A DNA stretch of 64,000 nt, taken from assembly GCA_025677815.1 (NCBI GenBank), contig JAIXMP010000006.1, forward strand, positions 558,001 through 622,000, in the 5' to 3' direction. Shown piece by piece: positions 1 to 11,422 of the stretch. The translations under genes were made by a program, and so were the position numbers. Under the pieces are notes generated by a model, which made no database searches, was not told where the DNA came from, and saw nothing but the letters and a program-made list of their open reading frames with translations. This DNA comes from Phascolomyces articulosus (taxonomy: Eukaryota; Mucoromycota; Mucoromycetes; Mucorales; Lichtheimiaceae). The stretch's first letter is position 1. The number at the start of each line of letters is the position of its first letter.

Positions 1-1083
1 GCACAAGAATCCCCAAGAAATCCATTTATTGTCTTTGGTGATTCATATACAGGTAATAGCCGAAAATAAAAGAAAAGCAGCTTCAATGATTAACTCTGTC
101 AAGTTTTTTTTTCCGTTTTTTATTAATAAAGTTTTCTATTTTAGCTGAACATACTGACCCATGTAACGGTCCAAAATGGATTCGGGAATTGGAAAACACG
201 TGGAATAATCTATCTATATCTAATTTTGCTGTTGGTGGGGCATGTTGTTATAAGAATGATGATGGTCCTTCTCCACCCATTACAAGACAAATAGATAGTT
301 ATTTTGAACAAGAACCAGTGAATGATCCTGATTCAAGTATTTATGCTATTTTTGTGGGTATCAATGATCTTGTTCAGAATGAAGGTAAGGAAAAAAAAAG
401 TCATTCCCAGAACACTTTTCATCCATCAAGTTGGAATTCATATAAACATCTTTAAAGAATGTTGGGAAAAATTAACCCCTTCAAAATTATTATTGTCAGC
501 CTACAATGATATTGTTGTATGTATCCAGGGACAAACCACTCGATTAATAGAACAAGCCCATGGGAAACAATTTTTGATCTTCAATATGGTGCCATTTGAT
601 CATAGCCCACGGATAAGAATAGAAAATATAACGGAATATGCAGCTGAATGGATTGAAAAATTCAATCTTGAATTAAACACCACCATCTCCTCCATGCAAC
701 GTCAGTATCCCAATACAACCATTGTTTTGATTGATACACATACCACATTTCTCAATATATTGAACCATCCAACCGATTATGGAATCACCCAAGGTGTCAT
801 TGATTATTATACACATGTTCATCCTGATCCTGGCTCTGATCCTGGTAAATTACTTACGACTGGTAATCAATACTTTTGGTTCGATCAATCTCATATTACA
901 AGTGGTGTTCATGATCAGATCCATAAAGCCATTGTTGCTCAACAACCTTTCCCTTATCTACCCTTGATGGATCCGAATAGTCCATCTCCTCCACCTCACT
1001 CCATTGCATCTTCTCCTCTTCGTGATTATCATTGTAATTATGCACTAGTTGCATTTTTCATTGCTCTTGTTTCGATTCTATAG
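1..1083 (+). CDS. GDSL/SGNH-family esterase or lipase, 5' end missing
   Basis: Ester hydrolase of the SGNH superfamily, probably secreted or surface-bound. The window opens inside the gene. Best model is join(1..52, 145..384, 500..1083): both introns are GT-AG and both keep frame. The first exon carries the block I nucleophile motif FGDSYT. The middle exon has the Gly of block II (NFAVGGACC) and the block III motif FVGINDL. The last exon holds FDQSHITSGVHDQI, where DQSH supplies the catalytic Asp and His of block V. Known family chemistry is a Ser-Asp-His triad. The C-terminal 30 or so residues are proline/serine-rich and then strongly hydrophobic (YALVAFFIALVSIL), which could be a GPI-anchor signal or a membrane tail; that is inference. 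The signal peptide, if any, lies outside the window. Substrate cannot be told. Confidence 0.88.
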
Positions 1084-1379
1084 AACAGTCATCCTTTTTT
1101 ATTTATTTTATTTTATATATAATGTTATATATAATTGTATATTTTTTTTTCTCTTTTTCTTTTTATCCCTAATGTACAAATTTGCTTTTTTTTTTCACAC
1201 TCTTTCTCCCAGCTAGTTTTTTTTTTTTTTTTTTGTTTCCATTGTTCCTTCTATTGGGTCAGGAGTCATGATTGTTTGTTGTCATTGTTATTATTTTCGC
1301 CAAATGAAGTGGAGGGAAATGGGGCTTCTTTACGTGATTCGTCTAAAAGTTTATCAATGCCTTTTTCTTTCAAAGTAAC

Positions 1380-1640
1380 CTATAAATATAACAACAATGG
1401 TGGTGTAAAAAAATAAATTTCGTTTTCTTTGGTGAAGAGGCCCTGTCAAAAATAAATAAATAAATAAATAGAAAAAGTGCGTTCTATTCTTACCATGACA
1501 CAGGCACGGTAATCCTTGAATAAATCTTCACATTCAGGCGTGGTATCCCCCTTGAGAAACTTTTCAGAATACCATTTGTTGAAACAATTATCGTATTTTT
1601 GTTTTAATTCTGTACAATCGGGACCAACACTTGAAGACAT
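1380..1640 (-). CDS. MDM35: Mdm35/TRIAP1-like twin CX9C mitochondrial protein
   Basis: Small intermembrane-space protein; in yeast and human, Mdm35/TRIAP1 binds Ups/PRELI proteins and supports phospholipid transfer between mitochondrial membranes. Model: complement(join(1380..1442, 1494..1640)), 69 residues, one 51-bp GT-AG intron. Exon 1 reads [20 protein letters not shown] and continues with [13 protein letters not shown], the family signature. The twin CX9C pairs are Cys9/Cys19 and Cys37/Cys47, used for disulfide relay import through Mia40. Exon 2 gives only 21 residues; its sequence is poorly conserved against what I recall, so the 3' end is less certain than exon 1. Without splicing, the frame would run into an intron-like hydrophobic tail. 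The gene converges on the GDSL gene with about 300 bp between stops. Confidence 0.85.
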
Positions 1641-4600
1641 GGTTGTGTGTAAAATATATAAATTAAAGAAGAAAAATAACTTTTTCCTTTTTATTTATCG
1701 CTTTCGCGCTTTCAGTTTCGGGTCAAATGCCGATACATCCGAACCAATCATGTACTATGCACCTACCAGGGCACTGACACATTTGACGGATAAGGTGAAT
1801 AATCTTATTTTAACTAAATGACTTTGTCAATATATTATCATGACAAATAAGAACTTTTTACTCTCCTTCATTATGGATTTCTAAAATTGAAAAATCACCA
1901 CGAACTGTGAGTGATGATGAAATCAAAATAATAAGCAATATATTTCAAAGCAAAACAATAAAATATAATATAACTAATGGTATATAGTGACAGACTACTG
2001 CATCACGTCGTTCTTTATCATCTATGATAATCTATGTTTTCTTTCCTTATTATATTGGTAGATTTTTTTTCTAATCGAGGATCTATATTTTACTCCTACA
2101 AAAATTTCCAAAAGGACCAATATTCTGATGAAAATGTCATGTGGCAGACATAGCAAGAAAAGTATTTAAATAAAAAAAAAGTAGGTTGTGTGTGGCAACC
2201 AACAAAAGTACCTTTGTATTCACAGGTTTGGCAAATGTTATTATTTCTAAGCATTTGTACCTGTGTGGGTACTGCGTATTTGTACAGCGTATGTGTACTG
2301 ATCTTCTTCTCTGTTGTTGTGCTTCTGCTAATATCAACCAAATCAATAACATGAAAATTAACATAGCATGGTTTTGAATATTATATCCATCTAAAAAAGG
2401 TTTCTCTTTGTTGTATATCCTGTTGGTTTATAAAGAGAAAGGTGGTGGTAATTACATTGCAAGCCAGCTGCCAAGAATTAGCTGGTATAATTTTAACTTC
2501 TGTCAATACAGGAATAAATCTGTCACAAGAAAACCCTTCATGACATGATCATATATACCCATCCTTTCTTTTTTTTTCTTTATAAGACTACTATTAGATG
2601 TATATATAAAATGTTATTATTTAATACGTGATTTATCATCAATAGGATATTTCATGTGGTGCTATATATATCGCTCCTCATCGATACCATTGCCGTCATC
2701 TTCCGGAAAGAGAGTTCTGGAAAAATAAGAAAAAAAATTGGATTTGAGTGTTCTAAAAAATATTGATATGCTTTTGTGGTTTTTTGATTGATTCTATCTC
2801 GGTTGGTTCTCAGTTAATTGCCCATATATTTTTACCAAGAAGATGCTATTATTTTTTTTAGTAATTTGCGCTATATAGTGCCCTTTTTTTTTGAATTTAA
2901 AATAAATAATGGCACACACCTTGGTAATTCACCTATGAAAGTGATAACGATTGTTTCCATCTTGGGAGGAACTAGGTTATTTGGATGGCTTATTTTAGAG
3001 TATGTAATCAGGAGCATCCTCCCTTTATATATTTCATTTTTTCTGATATATATTTATATTTATGTATGCTACAGTATAGCCCACTGTTATCTGTATACCT
3101 ATCGTAGCGAAGTAGCACTTCATTTTTGATACTTGAACATTTACATTGCTTGTGTGATGGTTTGTTCACACCTTAGTAAAAATAAATTCAATATACATTC
3201 GAATATGAAAAATAAATAGAAAAATGCAAAATATATTCAAGTTATATAAAACGGACTCAAAAAGTAGTCTAAAAAACCAGTTTTTTCCAAATAGAGTGAA
3301 CCTCCGCCTTTTGCACTTTTTTTTTTTTTAAAAAAAAGGTGTGGTCTTTTTTAATTCTTAATTGACACTGTGTCCTTTGGGCTATAATAGTTAGAGACAG
3401 ATCTAATAAAAGGGGGGGGAGAGAAAATCCCCAATGCGTGCGGGACAGGGAAAGTGTGGGAGAGTAGTGTATAGTACTGTGGCAATATGGAATTGAGGAG
3501 AAGGATATGTTAAGCAATTAATATGAGAGCTGCTACCAGGAAGGGAAAGAATTCTATATGGACTTTTTGCACTTTGACAATTCCACGAAATTTGTTGCAT
3601 TAGGTAAGGTTTTGCAACATTCGGGAGTACAACCATATAGTCAATGCTATGGAAGAAGAAAATTAACAACAGCTTCTTGTCAACACGCGATAATAGTTCA
3701 AAACCATCAAATAGCAGGCACTATCATAAATATTCAGTCTGTACCGAATTTCAATTTGGAATTCTACAGCAATAATGATTATTTTCCCACATTTCAGTAA
3801 TATGTACATAGATTCATCAGCTTGTTATCTGGGTAGCAGGCATGGAAGATTACTATACTTTGTTGCTACTACGTAGATTTGAGATTGTTTATTCGATCCA
3901 TTCTCCAACAACACACCTTAAGTAACTTTTTTATTGTTCAAAGCATGATTTCTTATTTCACGCCTGCTTACAAGCGAGGATCATCGCCGTAGTGGTAACA
4001 TCAACATGTCGCTTGGGTACTAATGGTCATATTATTCTTATTGGTGGATTATTATTTGAATTATTACTGGAAGGATCAGAATTTGAAATATGTGAGAAAA
4101 AAAGGAGGAAATGTCTTGTCGTTCTAATAATAATTCTTTTTTTGCTACTGTTCTCAGTAGTGCATAGTAGCACTTTTAAAAGCTTAAGACTTAAGCGCAC
4201 TACTGCTGAGATAGTTTAGGTTACATGATTGAGAAACACCAGTTTGTTTTGAGTAGCCATTGTATTTCTAATGATCTTTCTTCCTGTTTAATTATAATTC
4301 GTCTTACATGGTGACAGTGTTTGATGAACAAGCCTTAGTATGAGATTCTTGAAATTGTCTGCAAAATTTTATTTGTCATTGTGTAATTAGATGTGCTGCA
4401 AAGTTGGCTCTTTGATGTTATTTGTTAAATTAGTTCATCTATGATTCAAAGAAAAAATTACTTCCAAACATTTGGATCCTCGCTCAAAACCTGACCATTC
4501 CTAACGCGTAGTTATTGACTTCATCAGGATGTATATCAAGGATCATCCCTCCCGATATAGATGAACAATACTATTTATTAAACATAATACACTCATTATT

Positions 4601-4714
4601 AATTTATTGAATAGTCAAAGTGTATTTTTTGCTGTATTTTGAGTTGCGATATTTTAAAAATGAACATAATAAGTCTAATTAATTACGTAAATTATTTATA
4701 TCAATCGTTCATTT
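1641..4714. other. Intergenic, about 3 kb, no supported gene
   Basis: AT-rich with homopolymer runs. Short open frames exist on both strands but none shows a recognisable motif. One minus-strand frame near 2137-2364 starts with a hydrophobic stretch followed by Gln/Arg and several cysteines, so a tiny secreted protein cannot be excluded. The first 150 bases after 1640 presumably hold the promoter of the Mdm35-like gene. Confidence 0.5.
4153..4210. repeat. Nested inverted repeat (hairpin)
   Basis: CTCAGTAGTGC at 4153-4163 pairs with GCACTACTGCTGAG at 4197-4210 apart from a short bulge. Inside it GCTTAAG-A-CTTAAGC (4182-4196) is a perfect palindrome. The whole would fold into a two-stem structure of about 58 nt. 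It is not next to a recognised gene end: the HET gene stops about 500 bp away. Confidence 0.5.
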
Positions 4715-6289
4715 TTATTGAATCAAAAACGTTTCTTTGGGTAAATTCCAGTCAGAGAAAAAACCTTCGTTATCTCCTACAGAACAACATCCAATAGCTT
4801 TATAGAATTCTTCTCCTTTCTTTTTTTTTATGACTGGGTAGAACCAACAGTTAGTTCTTTTATTTTTAAACGAAATTTCAGAAAGGATGATATATTTTGT
4901 AGAAGGGTCACCCAAACTGTCCGTTAAATCATCAAAACCAACTCCAAAATGACCTCCATACAAGCTACACCAACACAAGTTTTCCTTTTTTATCTTCATG
5001 AATCTTGATAATTGTCGAAGCCTTCTAGATGCTCCATCGAAAAATGATTTTCGATTAGAACCCCAATAGTCACCAGAACGACAAACAAGGAATCTTTTCA
5101 TTTCTTTTGTTTTAGATACTTGAACAGATATAAACAAATGATAATAGGGTCCATAATCTCTGTCATACATCTTGTCAGGAATTGGTGGTATATCTTCGTC
5201 TCGTATAGTTAAATTGTCATCATAGATAGATTGGCTGTTTGTAGCATAAGTAGTTGTAACGTACATTTTTTTCCCAATTATATCGTAATTTTGAAGTGAG
5301 GTGGTCGTCATATCACCCTCAAAGTGTATACCATTAACACCGGTCCATGATGGCAAAAACTTGTATTTTTGAATTGTCGATTTATAAAATTTGTGGCTTC
5401 TCATAAAATACAAAATGCTGATGTCTTTTTTTGCTAAGAGACCATAAAATTGAATCATCAAGTCTTCTAATTTTTGATCGTAATCAATGTCGATTTTGTT
5501 GATAAATTCTGGAAAAAGATGAATGAGTGCAAAGACACGGTCGTGATCATTGGTGCTTGTTCGTTGATGTGCATGGTATAAAATTTGCGAAACGTTTAGT
5601 TCAGAAGATGATTTTGTTAAATAATATGTTTCACTCATTCTATCTCCCCATTGATAGTCATCTCTTCCAACGAATAATAATCTTTTTGATTTTATTGCTT
5701 CTCCAAAAGCCCATAAACGTTTGAAATATTGTGGGTTCTTTGCATCAAAAAAAAATTCTGATCGAGAGTTCTCAGGTACAAATGCAACGGTGCAATAAGC
5801 ATTTTCGTATATATGATGCATATTGCGTATTTCATGTTGTTTTTCTTTATTGTCTTGATTGATGCACAATTGATCGTACCATATATATTTGATATTGAAT
5901 CGTTGACATATTTGCTGAATGATGCCTTCAAATTTGACGTATTCGTAATTACCATCTGGTCGAATAATCTTGTGTTTACCTTCATCAATTCGTTTGTATT
6001 TTCCAGTTTCTTCATCAATTAAAATATCACCAGATTGATTCCATGAATATGATAATGCGCAGTAACCTTCGTTGACTTGAGATCCATCGACTACTTTCAT
6101 GTCAGAAATACGAACAAGTTTGGTAGGCATAAAGTCTGGTTTGGGCAAATCATTGGGAATTGTTTTGGGTAGTCGAGAACGTTTAACAAAGTCGATATCA
6201 TACAAAGGATACTGTACCGTCTCGTAGGTTATATACATTATTTCTATGGTTATATTAAATGGTTTCGACAATTTAGTTTCGATGTTCAT
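4715..6289 (-). CDS. HET-domain (heterokaryon-incompatibility-type) protein
   Basis: Intronless, 524 residues from the first ATG of the frame; the open frame extends 33 bp further upstream without an ATG. The three blocks of the HET domain (Pfam HET family) are all visible: YCALSYSW at residues 76-83, YIWYDQLCINQ at 135-145 and MHHIYENAYCTVAFVPE at 157-173. In ascomycetes HET domains trigger programmed cell death when non-self is sensed. The domain is distantly TIR-like. The remaining 340 residues show no sensor domain I know (no NACHT, WD or ankyrin repeats), so this is a stand-alone HET protein. Whether it works in allorecognition in this organism is unknown. It sits alone between two long gene-free stretches. 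Confidence 0.85.
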   Translation of the reverse strand: MNIETKLSKPFNITIEIMYITYETVQYPLYDIDFVKRSRLPKTIPNDLPKPDFMPTKLVRISDMKVVDGSQVNEGYCALSYSWNQSGDILIDEETGKYKRIDEGKHKIIRPDGNYEYVKFEGIIQQICQRFNIKYIWYDQLCINQDNKEKQHEIRNMHHIYENAYCTVAFVPENSRSEFFFDAKNPQYFKRLWAFGEAIKSKRLLFVGRDDYQWGDRMSETYYLTKSSSELNVSQILYHAHQRTSTNDHDRVFALIHLFPEFINKIDIDYDQKLEDLMIQFYGLLAKKDISILYFMRSHKFYKSTIQKYKFLPSWTGVNGIHFEGDMTTTSLQNYDIIGKKMYVTTTYATNSQSIYDDNLTIRDEDIPPIPDKMYDRDYGPYYHLFISVQVSKTKEMKRFLVCRSGDYWGSNRKSFFDGASRRLRQLSRFMKIKKENLCWCSLYGGHFGVGFDDLTDSLGDPSTKYIILSEISFKNKRTNCWFYPVIKKKKGEEFYKAIGCCSVGDNEGFFSDWNLPKETFLIQ

Positions 6290-9200
6290 AGATAGAAATT
6301 TGAAAGGAAGGCGTAAACTCACAGATATAGAATCAACGAGTGATATTAATGAAAAAAGTACAAGTTAATATTCGGTGACGGATAGTGGTAATAGTTAATA
6401 CGATATTTTCTGTCAAATGAGTAGAGTTCTTGTAGATATAGATGGATACGTGGTAAAGGAAGTGGCAAATAGTGGTTTTAGTGCGTAAAGAAAAAAATAA
6501 CGCATTATAAATATACCTTTTTCTCACTAAAACTTGTGTAACATTTTTCAAGTAGCTGAGCCAAAACTTTAAATATCATTGTCAATGCATAAATATTGAA
6601 TTATATTTGTTTATATGCGGACGATTTAGAAAAGAAGGAGTTTTTACTACTTGTTACCTTTTTTTCATCAAATCAATTGGAATAATATGAATTCTTCTAA
6701 TCATGTTTGATTCACTGTTGCCTAACGACTAGGAAGCAGTAATATAGTAAGAACGTGCTGTAGAATAGTTAGAATAAACGAAAGGAAAGCTCAGCCCACG
6801 AATTTGTGCAATACAGAAACACGATCGCACAAAACAATAATATTCTAAGCCTAAACTCTAAAATGGCACAAATGAAAACATAGCCACACTCATAATTCAC
6901 TCAGTAAACTTCTGTAAACGTTAATATAAAGACAACAGCTTGTGCTGGGTATTTGTTTTATTATTTTTCAACTTGAATAAGGGAAAAAGAGAAGGATCAA
7001 TAAAGTGAAAGACATTTGGTGTAGAAGTAGTTATGCAACAGACAAAAGATATTGTTATTAGTGGGTAACCTACTCCGGGCTTTTTATACTTTTTAAATGC
7101 AGTGTGGTCAAAACACTGAAAGTGGCCACTATAATCCTGTCCATTGCTTAAACCCAATAACGAAACCGGTTCAATAAAGAGCATAATGAGAATATGGTCT
7201 TTGTTGTAAGACTCTTTGTTATTCTATGTTAGACTTAGATACAAACAATGAATGTGTTAATTCAGCTATTAGAAAGCAAAATGAAAAGAGACGTTTGTAT
7301 TATTATGACGTAATACGGATAAAAAAACGATACATCGATACTAAAAGAATATGTGTTGCTCACAGTGTCAATAGATAAATATGTAAGTTTTACTACTACA
7401 TGACAATAAATCTATTTTTCTGGTAGTTCTTATATAAATCAACTTTGCTGCAATGTTTTTCTCGAGTAAAAAAGGGAGTGCACCACTATCACACATGCTA
7501 CTCCTTTAGAATATAATAAATGCCATTATTTATAACTGATCATTACATCCGGCAGTAGAACCACATTGTTGTTACTATTGTCAAAATATAAATGATGCAA
7601 TACTGTTGTTCATCAACGCGTTTTTCTTCAGAAAATCTATATTACGTATATATGGAAAAAATTGGTTGTTTAATGCTTATATACGACTTTCTTTATTGTA
7701 CAAATACAATCATTACATGTAAATAAACCATCATATTGTCTTTTTATTAAAAAAAATATCAATCATTACCATTACCTGTACAAAAGCCGTACCATTTTCC
7801 ATCTTCTTCATAAACAACTGGATCGTGGCAATAGGTATACCCTGTCATATTCCAGAATGCACCCAAGGCAGAATTTGCAAAGATAGAAGAAAATAAAAAT
7901 AGGGATGACTTGCTAAGAATCATATTTTTTTACTCGGGATCAAAATTTTAAAATAATGGGAGAGAGGAATAAGAAGAACCGGTTCATAAAAAATACTCAT
8001 TTTTATAATTGCGTGAATATTTCTTTTGTATAATACGCTGTAGTATGACTAGGCTATACACCATCACCACCAACATTGCCGCGGATGTTTTGAGTGTATA
8101 TTTCTTGGTTATGATATTGGATGAACGCCATTGACTTGGTACTTGCTGTTCATCCCCGCTTTAAATTGCATGAGAATTTCGAAAAGATTCGAAAAAGGCA
8201 TTTCTCCTGTATAAAGTACTATGTTCCTGAATTTTTACAAGATTTTTTTTTCTGTGAATACCCGGTTAGAAATTTTACATGGTTGAAAAAACCCGTTATT
8301 TCATTAACCTTTGTTAATATATTAGTGCAACAGTTTGACGGGTATGAAATCCAGATATAGTTTCGGACATCATTGACTTTGTCTACTTGGATTTTGTTCG
8401 CCGCGAACGTACCTTATACTGCTGCTGTTTACAAGTTTTTTACTGTATTTATTAATGGTAGAGTTTCATTAACTGTGTCATAATTAATAGTGCCCTAAAT
8501 TCCATAAAATGGTAGTATATATTAAACATGTCATTCTTGTATGTTATATCTTTACAGCTATATGTGTTACCTTTGAATCTTTACATTTACATATTATATA
8601 ATGTAGTAAGTACGTATTGTATATATATACAAATGTAAAAGGGTATACGATTCATCCTATGGAATCTATGAATTCAAAAAAAAAAAAAAAACATGTTGGA
8701 TGATGTGATACTTTTTGCTTATCACCCATCACAAACTCAATGTAAATATATGCGTTGCTAGGTAAAGAAAAAGGTCTAGCTTCGAATAAATAATGTATTA
8801 CATAAAACTGGATGTTTTAATATAAAAAAGAACCTGGTATAAACTTGCATGAGTTCGACATTCATTTTCTTCTTTCCAGAAATCTTGCTGGGAACTGGTT
8901 ATACCTTATTTTGTTACAAAATTTTTTTTTTCTCCTTGCTGACATGATGATGGATGATGAATACGTGGCTTAATAAAATTGAAGTGGGATAGCAACAGTA
9001 AGGTATTAGAAAGATAATTCAAAGAGGAAATTGTAACACAAAGTAATTTTTATTACGACACACTCACATAAATAGAGAAGAAAATGAACGTTTGTTTAAA
9101 CAAATTTTTGTTATGTTGCTTCGCATTATATTCCAATAATCATAAAGCACCCCAAGCTATGTTATCAATTATATTAACAAGTTTAAATTAATCTAACTAT

Positions 9201-9437
9201 GAATATTACCTCCATGAAAAAGGTCAGTTATAAGAAATACATTTTTTACGCGCATCTGAGCCATATGTCAACCTCTGTTACACTGCTCTATTTTTAGGTA
9301 AAAAAGAGAGACTTGCTTGAGGAACCTCTTGTAACCTTAATTTTTGGAGTATGGTCTAAAAATATGAGGAGGACTCGTAAATAAAACTTTTTCTCTCAAT
9401 TCACTTGACATCAGCATACAAGACATTTTAGTTGAAA
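6290..9437. other. Gene-poor stretch, about 3.1 kb
   Basis: AT-rich intergenic DNA. The only recognisable coding trace is the GH43-like exon listed separately. A plus-strand frame of 79 codons at 8121-8360 starts with ATG and has a fairly protein-like composition (its middle reads VHPRFKLHENFEKIRKRHF), but it matches no family I know and has no supporting context. Confidence 0.5.
7759..7923 (-). pseudogene. First-exon remnant of a secreted GH43-like glycosidase
   Basis: A 54-codon frame starting with ATG. It opens with a good signal peptide (MILSKSSLFLFSSIFANSALG) cut near Ala-Phe, then reads YCHDPVVYEEDGKWYGFCTG. In GH43 arabinanases and xylosidases the mature protein begins with a His-Asp-Pro motif, in which the Asp is the catalytic base, followed by a Tyr-rich strand ending in Ser/Cys-Thr-Gly. 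A splice donor (ACAG/GTAATG) falls right after CTG at 7776/7775, so the true exon is probably 7776..7923. I found no continuation on this strand in the 850 bp down to 6920: no acceptor followed by a GH43 blade sequence. I read this as a decayed gene of which only the first exon survives. A short secreted peptide of its own is the alternative. Confidence 0.5.
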
Positions 9438-11422
9438 ATGGTGAAAGGTGTAGATGGGGACACCGACACTTCTTCCGAATATCGTTTATTCAACACTTTT
9501 TTGCCATTTGACATTGTGGTCAAAATCATCTCTCATCTTGATCAAGACGATTGTTTAAAATGCATGGAGGTCTGTCGAGCATGGTATAGGATGATTCCAG
9601 AGTATTCATATAATGTGTGGCGTAGGATAGCGATAACCTCTTTGAGCCATCAACACCTGGTTCATAATAATCGTTGGCGACGATTACTTGGTAACCATGT
9701 GAAATATGTTGATATATATGATTTAGAAGCTGAACAAGGATTTTATGATACTATGCAGAAGTTAGTTGAATTTAACTGTACAGGAATAGAGCATTTAGGT
9801 ACGAAAAAAATGAATGAAAAATGGAAAAAGGATGAAATGACAGGACAGATATTGATGTTCATAAAAATTACAAATAACCTTTAGAGATCTGGCTTTATCA
9901 TTCAACAAAAAGAGGTTATAACCAATTCCTATCATTGCTGAAGCAATTACTTTCACAACAAGATGGTCAAAATACAACACACCAACAACAATTGACAATA
10001 TATTCCGGTTATCCTTGCAAGCTACCTGTTCTCCATATAATACTCGAAGCATGCCCCCAAGTACAAAAATTTTCATTCAGAGTTCAGGGCAGCAGTTTTC
10101 AAGAAGATGGTGATGACGACAACACAACACTTGATCCAACACTATCCTTGGCTCCAATACCTCCACACCGTTTGACCAATTTGACCTACTTGGACTTTAG
10201 AACCCAAATGGATAAACAACGCATTTTGATTCCTCTTTTGCAAAGATCTCCTCATCTTGAATTTCTTCTTCTTCTCGGGGGAATTGAAAACGAAGAGGAT
10301 GCGTCTTATTCTCTCCTTGATCTTACAAAATATTCTGCTTGGTGCCCCAAGCTTCTTTATCTGGAAATTAACCCAGATAGAGTCCAAATACATGAAAACA
10401 AACATTATTTGCATCAACAGCTCACTCTCAACAACAATGATCATGATGGTAGACCAAAAGAAAAGGGACTTCGATATTTCCTTGTATCTGAAGATGAAGG
10501 GTTTGGACCTGCTCAAATTGGACCACTCTTGAAACAACATGCAAGCACTTTGGAATATATTGGTTTGGGAGTATACTATGGGGAAACTCAATCATGGGCG
10601 TCTGTATTTCAAGATCTCAAATTACCACAATTACACACTTTACATTGCGATGGTACACTCTTTGACGATAAATCCATGCGGGCATTGATTTGTGAAGCTA
10701 CAAATTTACAGCGCCTCACCATTGATGGTTATGATAGGATTCATTTGAATCTTACAAAGCTTTTAAAATCTTGTTTGCAATTAAAAAAATTGGATTTTAC
10801 TCGGGTCAGGTTGGGCTTTGACGAAGATGAGGCACAGGAGGAGGATCCAACAAACAACATGATACCATCTTCTCTATCACCAGAAGAACATCTTTTCCAG
10901 TATTTGGATTTGAATGGATCACAGCTTTCTGATATTTCACTTCAGAATGAGAATGGAATAAATGATGAATTTATGCGAGCAATTACACATCTATCAACTT
11001 TAAAATCTCTGGACATTGTGCTGGATACAGATGTGTGCACAGACGATGGATTATTCGAATTTATACTAAAACTTCAAAGAACGACTATCCAAGTGCTTGA
11101 TATTTATGGTATACGACATCTTTCCCCTCCTATATGTGACGCAATTGCCAATTTAAAATTCCTCAAGAGTTTCAGGTCAAGAATAAATTATGAAACACAA
11201 GTTGTTGATGGACCTGCGTTGATCAAAATGGTTGAAAAAAGTGAATCCTTGACGCATATCCAATTGAACCGTATAACAGTCACTGGTATTGAGATCGATA
11301 ATCAAGATAGAGATGTCAACAATAAGAATTCACTCGGAATCTGTTTGACCCGGCAATTAAATGGATTTACAGTAACAAGTTTAGATTTTCCCTATTACAA
11401 TATAGAAATTACGAAAAATTGA
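9438..11422 (+). CDS. F-box protein with leucine-rich repeats
   Basis: Predicted substrate adaptor of an SCF ubiquitin ligase. Model: join(9438..9798, 9885..11422), 632 residues. The 86-bp intron has donor TTAG/GTACG and acceptor CTTTAG, and joining restores frame in the sequence HLEIWLYHSTKRGYNQFL. The F-box is at residues 20-62 (TFLPFDIVVKIISHLDQDDC, then VCRAWYRM), where it would contact Skp1. From about residue 150 onward there are irregular leucine-rich repeats (LTNLTYLDF, LQRLTIDG, LKKLDFTRVRLG, LKSLDIVLD), the usual target-binding part. Proteins of this build are numerous and diverge fast in fungi, so the substrate cannot be named. The ATG at 9438 is the only start ahead of the F-box. 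Confidence 0.88.

Noticed and set aside
1516..1821. Plus-strand frame of 101 codons
   Set aside because: Largely antisense to the Mdm35-like gene and its promoter, no domain.
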